The translations under genes were made by a program, and so were the position numbers. A DNA stretch of 64,000 nucleotides from Holophagaceae bacterium (GTDB lineage: Bacteria; Acidobacteriota; Holophagae; Holophagales; Holophagaceae). The DNA is taken from positions 1 to 64,000 of the forward strand of contig JAFNAB010000001.1 of the NCBI GenBank assembly GCA_017859955.1, read 5' to 3'. The notes beneath the pieces were generated by a model. It did no database searches and was not told the origin of the DNA. It saw only the letters and a list, made by a program, of their open reading frames with translations. How positions within the stretch are numbered: the first letter of the stretch is position 1; each line of letters begins with the position of its first letter. This document shows, piece by piece, positions 24,966-33,584 of this stretch.

Positions 24966-25757
24966 ATGCACCCCATTCTCTTCCGCATCGGCAACTTTCC
25001 CATCGGGACCTATGGCCTCATCCTGGTCATCGCCTTCTTCTCCGCCCTGGCCCTGGCCAAGCGGCAGGGACGCATGGACGGGCTTCCAGGGGATGCCCTC
25101 GTGGATCTCAGCATCACCATGCTGCTGGCTGGCGTGGTGGGAGCCAAGGTCCTCATGGTGGTCGTAGACGTATCCGGCGGCGCGAGGCTGGCGGACGCCT
25201 TCAGCCTGGACACCCTGCGGGCGGGGGGCGCGGTCCACGGCGGCATCATCGCCGGAGCCATCGCCCTCTTCTGGCGGGCCCGGAAGCTCAAACTGAACCT
25301 CCCCCTCACTCTGGACGCCTGCGCTCCCGCCGCGTCCCTGGGCCAGGCCATCGGGCGCCTGGGCTGCTTCTCTGCCGGCTGCTGCTACGGGAGTGAATCC
25401 CACGGACCGCTGTCCGTGATCTTCACCAGCCATGACGCCAGCCTGCTCTCGGGCACTCCCCTGGGCCTGCCCTTGCACCCCGTCCAGCTCTACACCTTTT
25501 GCATGAATCTCGTGGTGATGGCCCTGCTCCTGCTGATCCGCAAGCATCGCCGCTTCAAGGGACAGGTCCTGGCCTCCTACTTCATCCTGGAAGGCCTGGG
25601 ACGGGCCCTCATGGAGACTTGGCGCGGGGATCTCGACCGCGGGGTCTGGTTTGCGGGACTCTCCACCGGAAGGGTCACTGCCCTCCTTTTCATTCTCGCC
25701 GGAATCGTTCTCGGGTTCTGGTTCCACCGCAGCAACGCGGCCCCTAAGGAGGCTTGA
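24966..25757 (+). CDS. lgt: Prolipoprotein diacylglyceryl transferase
   Basis: 263-residue inner-membrane enzyme with about seven helices that transfers diacylglycerol to the lipobox Cys of prolipoproteins. Recognisable family segments are GAVHGGIIAG, the GRLGCFSAGCCYG stretch and HPVQLY near the middle. Lipoproteins encoded nearby (1-422 and 9309-9962) would be substrates. The stop is 3 bases before the start of the RluD-like gene, so the two are co-transcribed. Confidence 0.93.
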   Translation: MHPILFRIGNFPIGTYGLILVIAFFSALALAKRQGRMDGLPGDALVDLSITMLLAGVVGAKVLMVVVDVSGGARLADAFSLDTLRAGGAVHGGIIAGAIALFWRARKLKLNLPLTLDACAPAASLGQAIGRLGCFSAGCCYGSESHGPLSVIFTSHDASLLSGTPLGLPLHPVQLYTFCMNLVVMALLLLIRKHRRFKGQVLASYFILEGLGRALMETWRGDLDRGVWFAGLSTGRVTALLFILAGIVLGFWFHRSNAAPKEA

Positions 25758-25760
25758 GCC

Positions 25761-26738
25761 TTGAAGATCATCCTGGAACAGGATTACGCACGACTGGACC
25801 GCTTCCTTACCGAACGCTTCCCCGAAATTCCCCGCTCCCAGTGGGACCTCTGGATCCGTTCCGGCAAGGTCGCCGTGAAGGGACAGCCCGTCACCAAGAG
25901 CGGCACCAAGCTCCGGACCGGGGATGAAGTTGAGACCGAGGTCCCGGATATCACGCCCCCCGGGGTCCATCTGCTGCCGGAAGACTTCGATCTGCCCACC
26001 CTCTATGAGGACGAGCGGATCTGGATCCTGGACAAGCCCGCCGGGGTCGTCGTCCATCCCGGACCCGGCCACCCCACGGGCACCGTGGCCAATGCCCTCC
26101 TGGGGCGCCTCCACAAAGAGGCCCTGGCCCTCCAGGCAACCCAGGAGGCCGAAGATGACGACGAGGAAGCTGCGCCCCTGTGGCCGGGCCTCGTCCACCG
26201 CCTGGATCGCTACACCACCGGCTGCCTGGTCACCGCCAAGGACGCCCAGGCCCAGGCTTCCCTCCAGGCCCAGTTCAAGGCCCGCACCGTGGACAAGCGC
26301 TACCTGGCCCTGGTCCGCAACTCCCGCCGCCTGCCGGAACTAGGGAGCTTCCTCATCGACGAACCCATCGGACGCCATCGCCTGGACCGCCTCAAGATGT
26401 GCATCACGGGGTCCGGACGCTCCGCCCAGACCAGGGTGAAGGTTCTGGCCCGGGTGGCTGGTCTGGCCCTGGTGGAATGCGAGCTCCTGACGGGCCGCAC
26501 CCACCAGATCCGGGTCCACCTCGGGCATTTAGGCGCCCCCATCCTGGGCGACCCCCTTTATGGCGGGCCCACCCGCTGGCAGGACGAGGAGAAGCGCGCC
26601 ATCACATGCGAGCACCCCATGCTCCACGCCTGGAAGCTTTCCCTGGACCACCCGGGCAGTGGCGAACGGATCGCGGTGGCGGCTGCCCTGCCCGAGCCCT
26701 TCCGCACCCTCCTGGATCGCCTTGGGATAGAGCTGTAA
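25761..26738 (+). CDS. RluD-type pseudouridine synthase
   Basis: 325 residues: an S4 domain (about 8-60), then the pseudouridine synthase domain with catalytic D149 in HRLDRYTTG and the LLTGRTHQIRVHL signature. Size and layout fit RluD/RluC-type enzymes that modify 23S rRNA. An acidic insert (about 129-137, EAEDDDEEA) sits before the catalytic motif. It uses a TTG start with AGGAGG 9 bases upstream and follows lgt by 3 bases. Its exact uridine target is not deducible. Confidence 0.9.
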   Translation: MKIILEQDYARLDRFLTERFPEIPRSQWDLWIRSGKVAVKGQPVTKSGTKLRTGDEVETEVPDITPPGVHLLPEDFDLPTLYEDERIWILDKPAGVVVHPGPGHPTGTVANALLGRLHKEALALQATQEAEDDDEEAAPLWPGLVHRLDRYTTGCLVTAKDAQAQASLQAQFKARTVDKRYLALVRNSRRLPELGSFLIDEPIGRHRLDRLKMCITGSGRSAQTRVKVLARVAGLALVECELLTGRTHQIRVHLGHLGAPILGDPLYGGPTRWQDEEKRAITCEHPMLHAWKLSLDHPGSGERIAVAAALPEPFRTLLDRLGIEL

Positions 26739-26837
26739 GGACTTGACAAGGCAGGTGGCGTGAAAGCGCCACTTGGCAAAGGTGAAAAAATTCCCATCAT
26801 TGGTTCAGGATCTCCAAACTCTTATGAGGAAGGCACG

Positions 26838-27350
26838 ATGTTGAACCAATCGGTGGCGTTGTTGGCCCAGGCACAGCCCTGGTGGGAGGAGTCTGGTTCG
26901 CTCCACCCAGGCCTCCTGATCCCCCTGGGATTCACAGGAATCGTGGTCCTGGTCATTCTCTATCTCAAGCTGCGGGAATTGCCTTCGGACATGAGGGCCC
27001 GCAAGGCCCCTACCATGACCCCCCTGCAGTTGGAGGCCCTCATGCTGGGCTCCCCACCAAGGATCCTGGATCTGCGCCCGCGTGAGATCTATGACGGCCC
27101 TGGGGGGCACATCCGGGGAGCCATGAACATCCCCTTGGCGGAACTCCGGACCCGGCTTTCCGAACTGGATGCCCAGCAGCGGGACGCCATTATCCTTGTG
27201 GACGACACCGACGAGCTCTCCCATCTGGCCCTCCCCCTGATCGCCGGGGAAGGCCACACCTGGGTTTATGCCCTGCGGGGAGGCATGCGAGCCTGGCGGC
27301 GGGCCAAGCTGCCGGTCTATACCTCAAAGACCAAGCCGCAGTCCAAGTAA
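26838..27350 (+). CDS. Membrane-anchored rhodanese-like protein lacking cysteine
   Basis: 170 residues. An N-terminal hydrophobic helix (about 25-44) anchors a rhodanese-like domain (RILDLRPREIYDGPGGHIRGAMNIPLAEL, then ALRGGMRAWRRAKLPV). The sulfur-carrying loop reads VDDTDELS, with Asp where the catalytic Cys belongs, and the whole protein contains no cysteine. It cannot be a classical sulfurtransferase; such domains often serve as binding modules. The ATG is preceded by GAGGAAGG. The gene stands alone between the RluD-like gene and convergent kdpE. Confidence 0.85.
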   Translation: MLNQSVALLAQAQPWWEESGSLHPGLLIPLGFTGIVVLVILYLKLRELPSDMRARKAPTMTPLQLEALMLGSPPRILDLRPREIYDGPGGHIRGAMNIPLAELRTRLSELDAQQRDAIILVDDTDELSHLALPLIAGEGHTWVYALRGGMRAWRRAKLPVYTSKTKPQSK

Positions 27351-27381
27351 TACATCACAATAAAACATTAATTCACTCCAA

Positions 27382-28068
27382 CTAAAGTCTCAGGCGGTAA
27401 CCCACTCCGGGCTCCGTAATGAGGTGCTTGGGCCTTGCGGGTTCCAGCTCCAGCTTCTGCCGGAGCTGAGCCATATAGACCCGCAAGTAATGGGGCTGGG
27501 CACCGGCCACATCGCCCCAGATTTCCTTGAGCAACTGGGTGTGGGTGAGCACCTTGCCCGCATGGGCCACCAGGGTGGCCAGGAGCTTGTATTCGTTGGG
27601 CGTGAGGTGGACCCGCTGGCCGGACACCGTCAGTTCCCGGCGAACCCTGTCGAGTCGCCATTGCTCCAGCTCGAAGATGGGTTCCTCGACGGGAGCCTGG
27701 CCGTGGACCCTGTGACGCAGTGCCACCCGGATCCGGGCCAACAGCTCGCCGGTGCCAAAGGGTTTGGTCAGGTAGTCATCCGCCCCGGCATCCAGAGCCT
27801 GGATCTTGTCCTCCTCCTGGCCCCGGGCGCTGATGACGATGATGGGAGAGGAACAGGTCTCCCTCAGGGTGCGTGTCAGTGCCAGCCCATCCCTGTCCGG
27901 GAGGCCCAGGTCCAGCAGGATCACATCCGGGCGCCGAAGGCCCACGGCCTCCTCAGCTTCCCGGGCCGTGCAGGCTTCAGCCACATCGTAGCCATGGGTG
28001 CCAAGCGAGGCGCGCAGGTAGCGCACCATCTGCGGCTCATCGTCCACCACCAGGATCAGGTTAGGCAT
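27382..28068 (-). CDS. kdpE: KdpE-type response regulator
   Basis: 228-residue OmpR/PhoB-type regulator: a receiver domain with the phosphorylatable Asp in VILLDLGLPD (about residue 52) and Lys in YLTKPFG, then a winged-helix DNA-binding domain (RRELTVSGQRVHLTPNEYKLLATLVAHAGKVLTHTQLL). It overlaps the kdpD stop by 8 bases, so the two are translated together. In other bacteria KdpE activates the kdpFABC potassium-uptake operon under K+ limitation; those genes are not in this window. Confidence 0.92.
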   Translation of the reverse strand: MPNLILVVDDEPQMVRYLRASLGTHGYDVAEACTAREAEEAVGLRRPDVILLDLGLPDRDGLALTRTLRETCSSPIIVISARGQEEDKIQALDAGADDYLTKPFGTGELLARIRVALRHRVHGQAPVEEPIFELEQWRLDRVRRELTVSGQRVHLTPNEYKLLATLVAHAGKVLTHTQLLKEIWGDVAGAQPHYLRVYMAQLRQKLELEPARPKHLITEPGVGYRLRL

Positions 28069-30751
28069 GGGCGGGCCCCTCCGTCGGCGGCTGGGGCGGC
28101 TGAGCCGCCAGCGGAAGACTCATGAGGAACTGAGCACCCCCCCCAGGGCGGTTGCTGGCCTGGATGCGACCCTCGTGGGCGTCCATGATCCCTTTGCAGA
28201 TGGCCAGCCCCAGACCAGCCCCGGGGCGGGAGCCCGGCTGATTGAGCCTCACCAGTTTCTCGAAGATCCGCTCCTCCTCACCCGGGGGAATGCCCGGCCC
28301 CAGATCGAGAATCGCCAGGGTCACGGACTTTTCCGTGGCCCAGGCCCGGACCTCGATGGGCTGTTCCAGCGGTGAATACTTGTGGGCATTCTCCAGCAGG
28401 TTGATGAGCGCCTGGGCGGCAAGGATCGGGTCCACCGGAACCAGGGGCAGGTTCTTTGGAAAGACCAGCCTGACCTCCCGGGAACCCAGAACCGGGCCCA
28501 GGCTGTCCAGGGCAGATCCCACCAGCTCCTCCACGGGCACCCACTCCTTCCGGAGTTCCATGACACCGGATTCAATGCGGGTCACATCCAGCAGGTTGGA
28601 CACGAGACGATGGAGGCGCTGGGCCTCTTCGTGAATGGTTTCCAACAGCTCCCGCCGGTTCTCCTTCGTCAGCCGCCCTTCGTCTTCCAGGAGGGTGCTG
28701 GCGGCCCCGGTGATCCCTCCCAGGGGAGTGCGGAGGTCGTGGGATACGGAGGACAGGAGCGCGTTGCGCAGGTGCTCCCGATCCGCCTGTCGCTGATTCT
28801 CCACCGAACGTTCAGCCAGCAGGATGCGCTCCAGGGCCAAGGCCGTCTGATTGCTGAAGGCTTCCAGGAGGTGCCGCTGGTCAGGCTCGGTCCAGCGCGG
28901 GACATCCTCCGGCAGAACCCCCATGACCCCGATAGGGCCCTTGGCCCCGGTCAAGGGGAGGTAGAGGGCCCGGGCACTCGACAGGGTATCGGTCTCCAGG
29001 CCCGCCACTTCATGGTGATCAAAGGCCCATTGGGCGACCCCCAGTTCCTCCGGACGGAACTTGGCGGCCAGATCGGCCGGGGGCCACTTGAGGCGCCCCT
29101 GGGCATCCGGGAGGAAGATCAGGACATGGCTCTGGAACTGGGCCGCCACGCTGCGGATGGCCTGGGACACCATGCGGGCCGAGTTGCCGCTCCGCGCGAG
29201 ATCCGCACTGAGCTTGAAGAGGGCCAGAGTGCGCTGCTCCCGGAAGCGGGCCAGCTTGGCCTGCTGTCGGATCCGTTCGGTCAGGTTTCCAATCACGACC
29301 CCCATCACCAGCATCACCAGGAAGGTGGCGCCATGGCGGGGATCACTGACCACCAGGGAATATTTGGGAGGGACGATAAAGAAGTCGAGAGCCAGGGCGC
29401 TCAGGATCGCGGCCAGGAGGCTGGGGAGGCGACCCACCCTGGAGGCCACCACCAGGATGGCCAGGATGTACACCATGATCACATCGGCCAGTTCAAAGTA
29501 CCGGGCCATGAGGACCGCCAGGCCGGTGGCCACCGCCACCACCCCGAAGCTCCACATGAAGTGGCTGAGGGGCGTGCGCCCGGCATTGCGTCGCGCAGGC
29601 TTGGTCCCAGCCGTCTCCCCCTCTCCGGCGATGACATGGATATCGATGGCACCGCTGGCCCGGATCAGATCATTCAGGAGGGAACCCGCGAAAAACTCGA
29701 CCCAACGAGGCTTGGAGGGCTTGCCCACGAGGATCTTGGTGACATTGCGACGGAGGGCCAGGGCTACCAGATCCTCCGCCAGGGCTAGGCTTCCCTGGAG
29801 CACTACGGTTTCGGCCCCCAGGCGCTCCGCCTGCCGCAGGTGTTCCTCGATCTGGACCCGGCTGGCTTCCGAATAGCTCAGGTACCTGGGGGATTCGATA
29901 TAGGCGACGATCCAGGGGGCATCCAGGGATTCGGCCATGCGCTTGGCCGCACGGATGAGGCGGGCGGACTCGGGCCGGGAGCTGACGCAGACCATCAACC
30001 GCTCGCCGGCAGCCCAGGTCTTGCCGATCCCCTCGGCCGTCATGTAGCGGCGCATGTCCGCATCCACCTGTTCGGCGGTACGCCGCAGGGCCAGTTCCCG
30101 GAGGGCCAGCAGGTTGCCCCGTCGGAAGAAGCGGTCATTGGCATGACGGGCCTGTTCCGGAACGTAGACCTTGCCCTCCTTGAGACGCTCAATAAGCTCC
30201 TCGGGGGGAATATCCACCAACTCGATCTGGTCCGCCCGACTCAGGAGCTTGTCCGGAATGTTCTCCCGCACCAGCACGCCCGTGATCTGGGCCACCACAT
30301 CCCGGAGGCTTTCCAGGTGCTGCACATTCAAGGTGGTGTGGACATCGATGCCCGCATCCAGGAGGTCCCAGACATCCTGCCACCGCTTTGCATGGAGGGC
30401 ACCCGGGGCATTGGTGTGGGCGAGATCATCCACCAGGATGAGCTTGGGGCGCCGGGCCAGGGCCGCCTCGAAATCGAATTCCTCGAGATAGGCCCCCCGG
30501 TATGGATAGGGCTTGCGGGGAAGCAGTTCCAGGCCAGCAGTCAGAGCCTGCGCCTCGGGGCGCCCATGGGTGTCCACGAAACCCGCCACCACATCCACAC
30601 CATCCATGAGCAAGCCCTGGGCTTCGGAGAGCATGGCGTAGGTCTTTCCGACCCCCGGGGCGGCTCCGAAGAAGATCTTGAGGCGGGCCCGGGATTTCCG
30701 AGCCGCTTCATCCTTCGTCTGCTCCGTGGCTTCATCGGGACGGGTATCCAT
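28061..30751 (-). CDS. kdpD: Sensor histidine kinase KdpD
   Basis: 896 residues, close to the classical KdpD length. The N-terminal KdpD domain has the Walker-like GAAPGVGKTYAML (29-41) and VDDLAHTNAPG. A USP-like domain follows, then four membrane helices (about 390-490), a GAF-like region, the HisKA dimerisation domain (SSVSHDLRTPLGG) and the HATPase domain (NLLENAHKYS, DLGPGIP, GAGLGLAI). The chosen ATG is internal to a longer open frame whose extra 65 residues have no family support. It is divergent from the copper operon, with about 145 bases between start codons. kdpFABC structural genes are absent from the window. Confidence 0.93.
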   Translation of the reverse strand: MDTRPDEATEQTKDEAARKSRARLKIFFGAAPGVGKTYAMLSEAQGLLMDGVDVVAGFVDTHGRPEAQALTAGLELLPRKPYPYRGAYLEEFDFEAALARRPKLILVDDLAHTNAPGALHAKRWQDVWDLLDAGIDVHTTLNVQHLESLRDVVAQITGVLVRENIPDKLLSRADQIELVDIPPEELIERLKEGKVYVPEQARHANDRFFRRGNLLALRELALRRTAEQVDADMRRYMTAEGIGKTWAAGERLMVCVSSRPESARLIRAAKRMAESLDAPWIVAYIESPRYLSYSEASRVQIEEHLRQAERLGAETVVLQGSLALAEDLVALALRRNVTKILVGKPSKPRWVEFFAGSLLNDLIRASGAIDIHVIAGEGETAGTKPARRNAGRTPLSHFMWSFGVVAVATGLAVLMARYFELADVIMVYILAILVVASRVGRLPSLLAAILSALALDFFIVPPKYSLVVSDPRHGATFLVMLVMGVVIGNLTERIRQQAKLARFREQRTLALFKLSADLARSGNSARMVSQAIRSVAAQFQSHVLIFLPDAQGRLKWPPADLAAKFRPEELGVAQWAFDHHEVAGLETDTLSSARALYLPLTGAKGPIGVMGVLPEDVPRWTEPDQRHLLEAFSNQTALALERILLAERSVENQRQADREHLRNALLSSVSHDLRTPLGGITGAASTLLEDEGRLTKENRRELLETIHEEAQRLHRLVSNLLDVTRIESGVMELRKEWVPVEELVGSALDSLGPVLGSREVRLVFPKNLPLVPVDPILAAQALINLLENAHKYSPLEQPIEVRAWATEKSVTLAILDLGPGIPPGEEERIFEKLVRLNQPGSRPGAGLGLAICKGIMDAHEGRIQASNRPGGGAQFLMSLPLAAQPPQPPTEGPAHA

Positions 30752-30852
30752 GGACTCAAGCATGGAGTGATAAGCGGCCGGATGCCAGTCACCCGAAAAG
30801 GATTTCAATGCGGGTGCACCCCATTGACGAGGGGAGAGAGCGGGCCCATCCT

Positions 30853-30882
30853 TATACCCCACCCCCCCTGGGGTGGGATATA
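30853..30882 (+). promoter_or_regulatory. CsoR-type operator palindrome upstream of copZ
   Basis: TATACCCCACCCC, a 4-base spacer and GGGGTGGGATATA form an inverted repeat with arms matching at 12 of 13 positions. It abuts the AGGAG ribosome-binding site of copZ. GC-rich palindromes flanked by ATA are typical binding sites of CsoR/RcnR-family repressors, and a csoR-like gene is second in this operon. Confidence 0.7.
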
Positions 30883-30895
30883 AGGAGAATCCCCC

Positions 30896-31099
30896 ATGAT
30901 CCGTCTCAAAATCGAAGGAATGACTTGCGGCCACTGCGTCCAGCACGTGAAGACGGCCCTGCTGGGAGTGCCCGGCGTCCAGGCCGCGGAGGTGGATCTC
31001 AAGTCCGGCAGCGCCCAGGTGACGGGCCTGGCGGACCCCACGGCCCTTATCGCCGCGGTGGTGGAGGAGGGCTACGAGGCCTCCCAGGAGGCCCTCTGA
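30896..31099 (+). CDS. copZ: CopZ-like copper chaperone (HMA domain)
   Basis: 67-residue heavy-metal-associated domain with the metal-binding GMTCGHC motif at about residues 8-14, a beta-alpha-beta fold pattern and nothing else. Such small HMA proteins bind Cu(I) in the cytoplasm and hand it to P1B-type ATPases. The stop overlaps the start of the csoR-like gene (ATGA). The copA-type ATPase follows, so the three genes form a copper export operon. Confidence 0.9.
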   Translation: MIRLKIEGMTCGHCVQHVKTALLGVPGVQAAEVDLKSGSAQVTGLADPTALIAAVVEEGYEASQEAL

Positions 31100-31386
31100 T
31101 GGCCTGCTGCCGGGGCCTCAACCTGGACACCGAGGTCCGGGAGGATGTCCGCCGTCGCCTGCTGTCCGTGAAAGGGCACGTGGAGGGCGTGCTGCGGATG
31201 CTGGAGACCGACCAGGTTTATTGCGTGGATGTCCTCAAACAGCTCAAGGCCGTGGGGGGCGCCCTGGGGAAGGTCGGCGACCAGGTCCTCCAGAGCCACC
31301 TCAAGAACCACGTCGTGACAGCCCACGAGCGGGGGGACGAAGACCTCATCGTGTCCGAACTGATGGAAATCCTGAAATACCGATAG
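31099..31386 (+). CDS. CsoR/RcnR-family metal-responsive repressor
   Basis: 95-residue all-helical DUF156 repressor. The metal site can be placed: C42 (VYCVDVLKQL), H67 and H71 in S-H-L-K-N-H. Copper-sensing CsoR normally has Cys-His-Cys; here the third ligand is His, as in the Ni/Co sensor RcnR (C35/H60/H64 as I recall). Two N-terminal cysteines (C3, C4) are unusual and might supply a fourth ligand. Position between copZ and copA still argues for copper. It presumably represses its own operon through the palindrome at 30853-30882 and releases on metal binding. Confidence 0.88.
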   Translation: MACCRGLNLDTEVREDVRRRLLSVKGHVEGVLRMLETDQVYCVDVLKQLKAVGGALGKVGDQVLQSHLKNHVVTAHERGDEDLIVSELMEILKYR

Positions 31387-31425
31387 CCCCCCAGAGTGAA
31401 TCTTTTGGCAGGAAGGGAATACCGC

Positions 31426-33519
31426 ATGAGCATCATGAGCTTCCGGGTCGAGGGCATGAGCTGCGCCAGTTGCGTGCGACGGGTGGAGAAGGCCCTGGCT
31501 TCCGCACCTGGGGTGACCCAGGCCCAGGTGAACCTGGCCACGGAAGAGGCCCGGGTGGAGGGGACCGATCTCACTCTTGAGGCTTTGGCCCAGGTGCTGC
31601 AGGCCCGGGGTTACCGTCTCGTCCCCCCCAGCGCCGGACCGGAACCGGAGGCCACCCGAGGCGCCCTGCTGCGCCTCTGCCTGGCCTGGTGCCTGACCCT
31701 GCCCCTCATGCTGCCCATGCTGCCTGGCATGCACCTGCACCTGTCCTGGCCCCTTCAGGCCCTCCTCTCGGCCGGAGCGGTCTTCGGAGCGGGATGGCCC
31801 TTCTTCAAGCGGGCCTTCGGCCAGCTCCTGAAGCTGGAGACCACCATGGACACCCTGGTGGCCCTGGGGGCCCTGGTGAGTTGGGGCTTCGGCCTCTTCG
31901 AGGGATGGCGGGGAAGTCCCCATCCGCCCTTTGAAACGGCCGCAGCCCTGGTGGCCTTCCTCCTGGTGGGGAAATACCTCGAAGCCAGGGCCAAGCACCG
32001 GGCCACCCACAGCCTGGAGGCCCTGTTGAAGCTGGCTCCTGCCACGGCCTCCCGGCTCAGTGAGGACGGGCAGGAGGAAGAGGTTCCAACCCGTCTCCTA
32101 ATGCCCGGGGACCGGGTCAGGGTCCGGCCGGGGTCCGCCATCCCGGTGGATGGCACCGTCCTGTCGGGGTGGGCGGAGGTGGAGGAGGCCCTGCTTACGG
32201 GTGAACCCCTCCCGGTGCCCAAGGGGCCGGGAGATGGGGTCCAGGTGGGGGCTATGGTCCACGGGGGAGCCCTGGAGATCGAGGTCCAGGGCGTAGGCCA
32301 GGGCACTTGGCTGGCGCGCCTGGCCCGTCAGGTGGCGGAAGCCCAGGGCAGCCGGGCCCCCATCCAGGAAGTCGCGGACCGGGTCTCGGCGATTTTCGTC
32401 CCCGCCATCCTGCTCCTCGCCGCCTTCACCCTGCTGGGCTGGTGGCTGGCCACGGGCAGCCTCCTCCATGCCTGGCGTCCAGCGGTAACGGTCCTGGTGA
32501 TCGCCTGCCCCTGCGCTCTGGGCTTGGCAACCCCGGTGGCCATGGCAGCCGCCCTGGGGAGCGCGGCAAGGGGCGGCCTTCTGGTCCGTCGGGCCGAAGC
32601 CATGGAGCGCCTGGCGGAGGTCAGCGATCTGGTCTTCGACAAGACCGGCACCCTGACCCTGGGGCGCCCCACCCTCAAAGAGACCCTCGCCATCCGACTC
32701 CCCCAGGAGGAGGTCCTGAGACTGGCCGCTGCCCTGGAGCTGGGTTCGGAGCATCCCTTGGCCCGTGGCATCCGGGATGGTGCCCGCGCCCTTCCCCTGC
32801 CCGATGTCCAGGACTTCAGGGCCTTTCCCGGGGGTGGAGTGGAAGGGCTGCTGGAAGGCCGTCGCCTGCGGCTTGGCAACGAATCTTTTCTGAACACACC
32901 CTTTCCTACGATCCCCGAGGGCAGCGTTGCCGTGGGTCTCGCCGAGGGTTCCAGCCTACTGGGCCTGCTCCTCCTGGAAGACGCCCTCCGCCCCGAGACA
33001 CCCCGGGTGCTCGCAGCCATGAGGGAGCTGGGCCTGCGGATCCATCTCCTGAGCGGGGACCGGCCGGAGGCAGCGAAGCGCCTGGGGGTTCAGCTCGGTA
33101 TCGAGGAGGCCCGGGGTGGCTGCAAGCCCGAAGACAAGCAGGCCAGGATCCGGGAGCTTCAGGCAGCGGGAGCCGTGGTGGCCTTCGTGGGGGACGGGGT
33201 CAACGATGCCTCAGCCCTGGCCCAGGCCGATGCCGGGATCTCCCTTCCCGGACTCGAAGCCACCCAGGCCGCGGCGCCTCTGAACCTCCTCCGGGAAGGC
33301 CTCGAGCCCCTGCTCCAGGCCCATCGCCTAGCCCGTCGCACCCGAAGGGTCGTTCGCCAGAACCTGGCCTGGGCCTTTGGCTACAACCTGGTCCTGGTGC
33401 CCCTGGCAGCCTTCAACCTCCTGGACAGGTTCGGTGGTCCCGCCCTGGCCGGGGCTGCCATGGGGCTCAGCTCCCTGACGGTCGTTCTCAATGCCCTGCG
33501 TTTGAGAAGCAGACAGTGA
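31426..33519 (+). CDS. copA: Cu(I)-translocating P1B-type ATPase
   Basis: 697 residues. One N-terminal HMA domain has its metal site at C13-A-S-C16. The membrane part contains the CPC permeation motif ([11 protein letters not shown]). Catalytic motifs follow: TGE in [10 protein letters not shown], phosphorylation site [11 protein letters not shown]-motif SEHPLA and [10 protein letters not shown]. The last two helices carry [13 protein letters not shown] and [15 protein letters not shown], the YN and MxxSS-type residues of the Cu(I)-exporting group. It pumps Cu(I) out of the cytoplasm and is fed by copZ. The ATG is chosen because AGGAAGGG lies upstream; a GTG ten codons earlier lacks support. 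Confidence 0.94.
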   Translation: MSIMSFRVEGMSCASCVRRVEKALASAPGVTQAQVNLATEEARVEGTDLTLEALAQVLQARGYRLVPPSAGPEPEATRGALLRLCLAWCLTLPLMLPMLPGMHLHLSWPLQALLSAGAVFGAGWPFFKRAFGQLLKLETTMDTLVALGALVSWGFGLFEGWRGSPHPPFETAAALVAFLLVGKYLEARAKHRATHSLEALLKLAPATASRLSEDGQEEEVPTRLLMPGDRVRVRPGSAIPVDGTVLSGWAEVEEALLTGEPLPVPKGPGDGVQVGAMVHGGALEIEVQGVGQGTWLARLARQVAEAQGSRAPIQEVADRVSAIFVPAILLLAAFTLLGWWLATGSLLHAWRPAVTVLVIACPCALGLATPVAMAAALGSAARGGLLVRRAEAMERLAEVSDLVFDKTGTLTLGRPTLKETLAIRLPQEEVLRLAAALELGSEHPLARGIRDGARALPLPDVQDFRAFPGGGVEGLLEGRRLRLGNESFLNTPFPTIPEGSVAVGLAEGSSLLGLLLLEDALRPETPRVLAAMRELGLRIHLLSGDRPEAAKRLGVQLGIEEARGGCKPEDKQARIRELQAAGAVVAFVGDGVNDASALAQADAGISLPGLEATQAAAPLNLLREGLEPLLQAHRLARRTRRVVRQNLAWAFGYNLVLVPLAAFNLLDRFGGPALAGAAMGLSSLTVVLNALRLRSRQ

Positions 33520-33584
33520 CGCCATGATCCTTATGGTCTCCCCACGAAAGCCGAAAATCAGATAATGGGGCTCTGGAGGCAGTC

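Noticed and set aside
28382-29788. Long plus-strand open frame opposite kdpD (similar long antisense frames at 42531-44717 and 44198-46705).
   Set aside because: These run antisense to genes with clear domains. Their translations are low-complexity and rich in Gly, His, Gln and Arg, as expected from GC-rich antisense frames.
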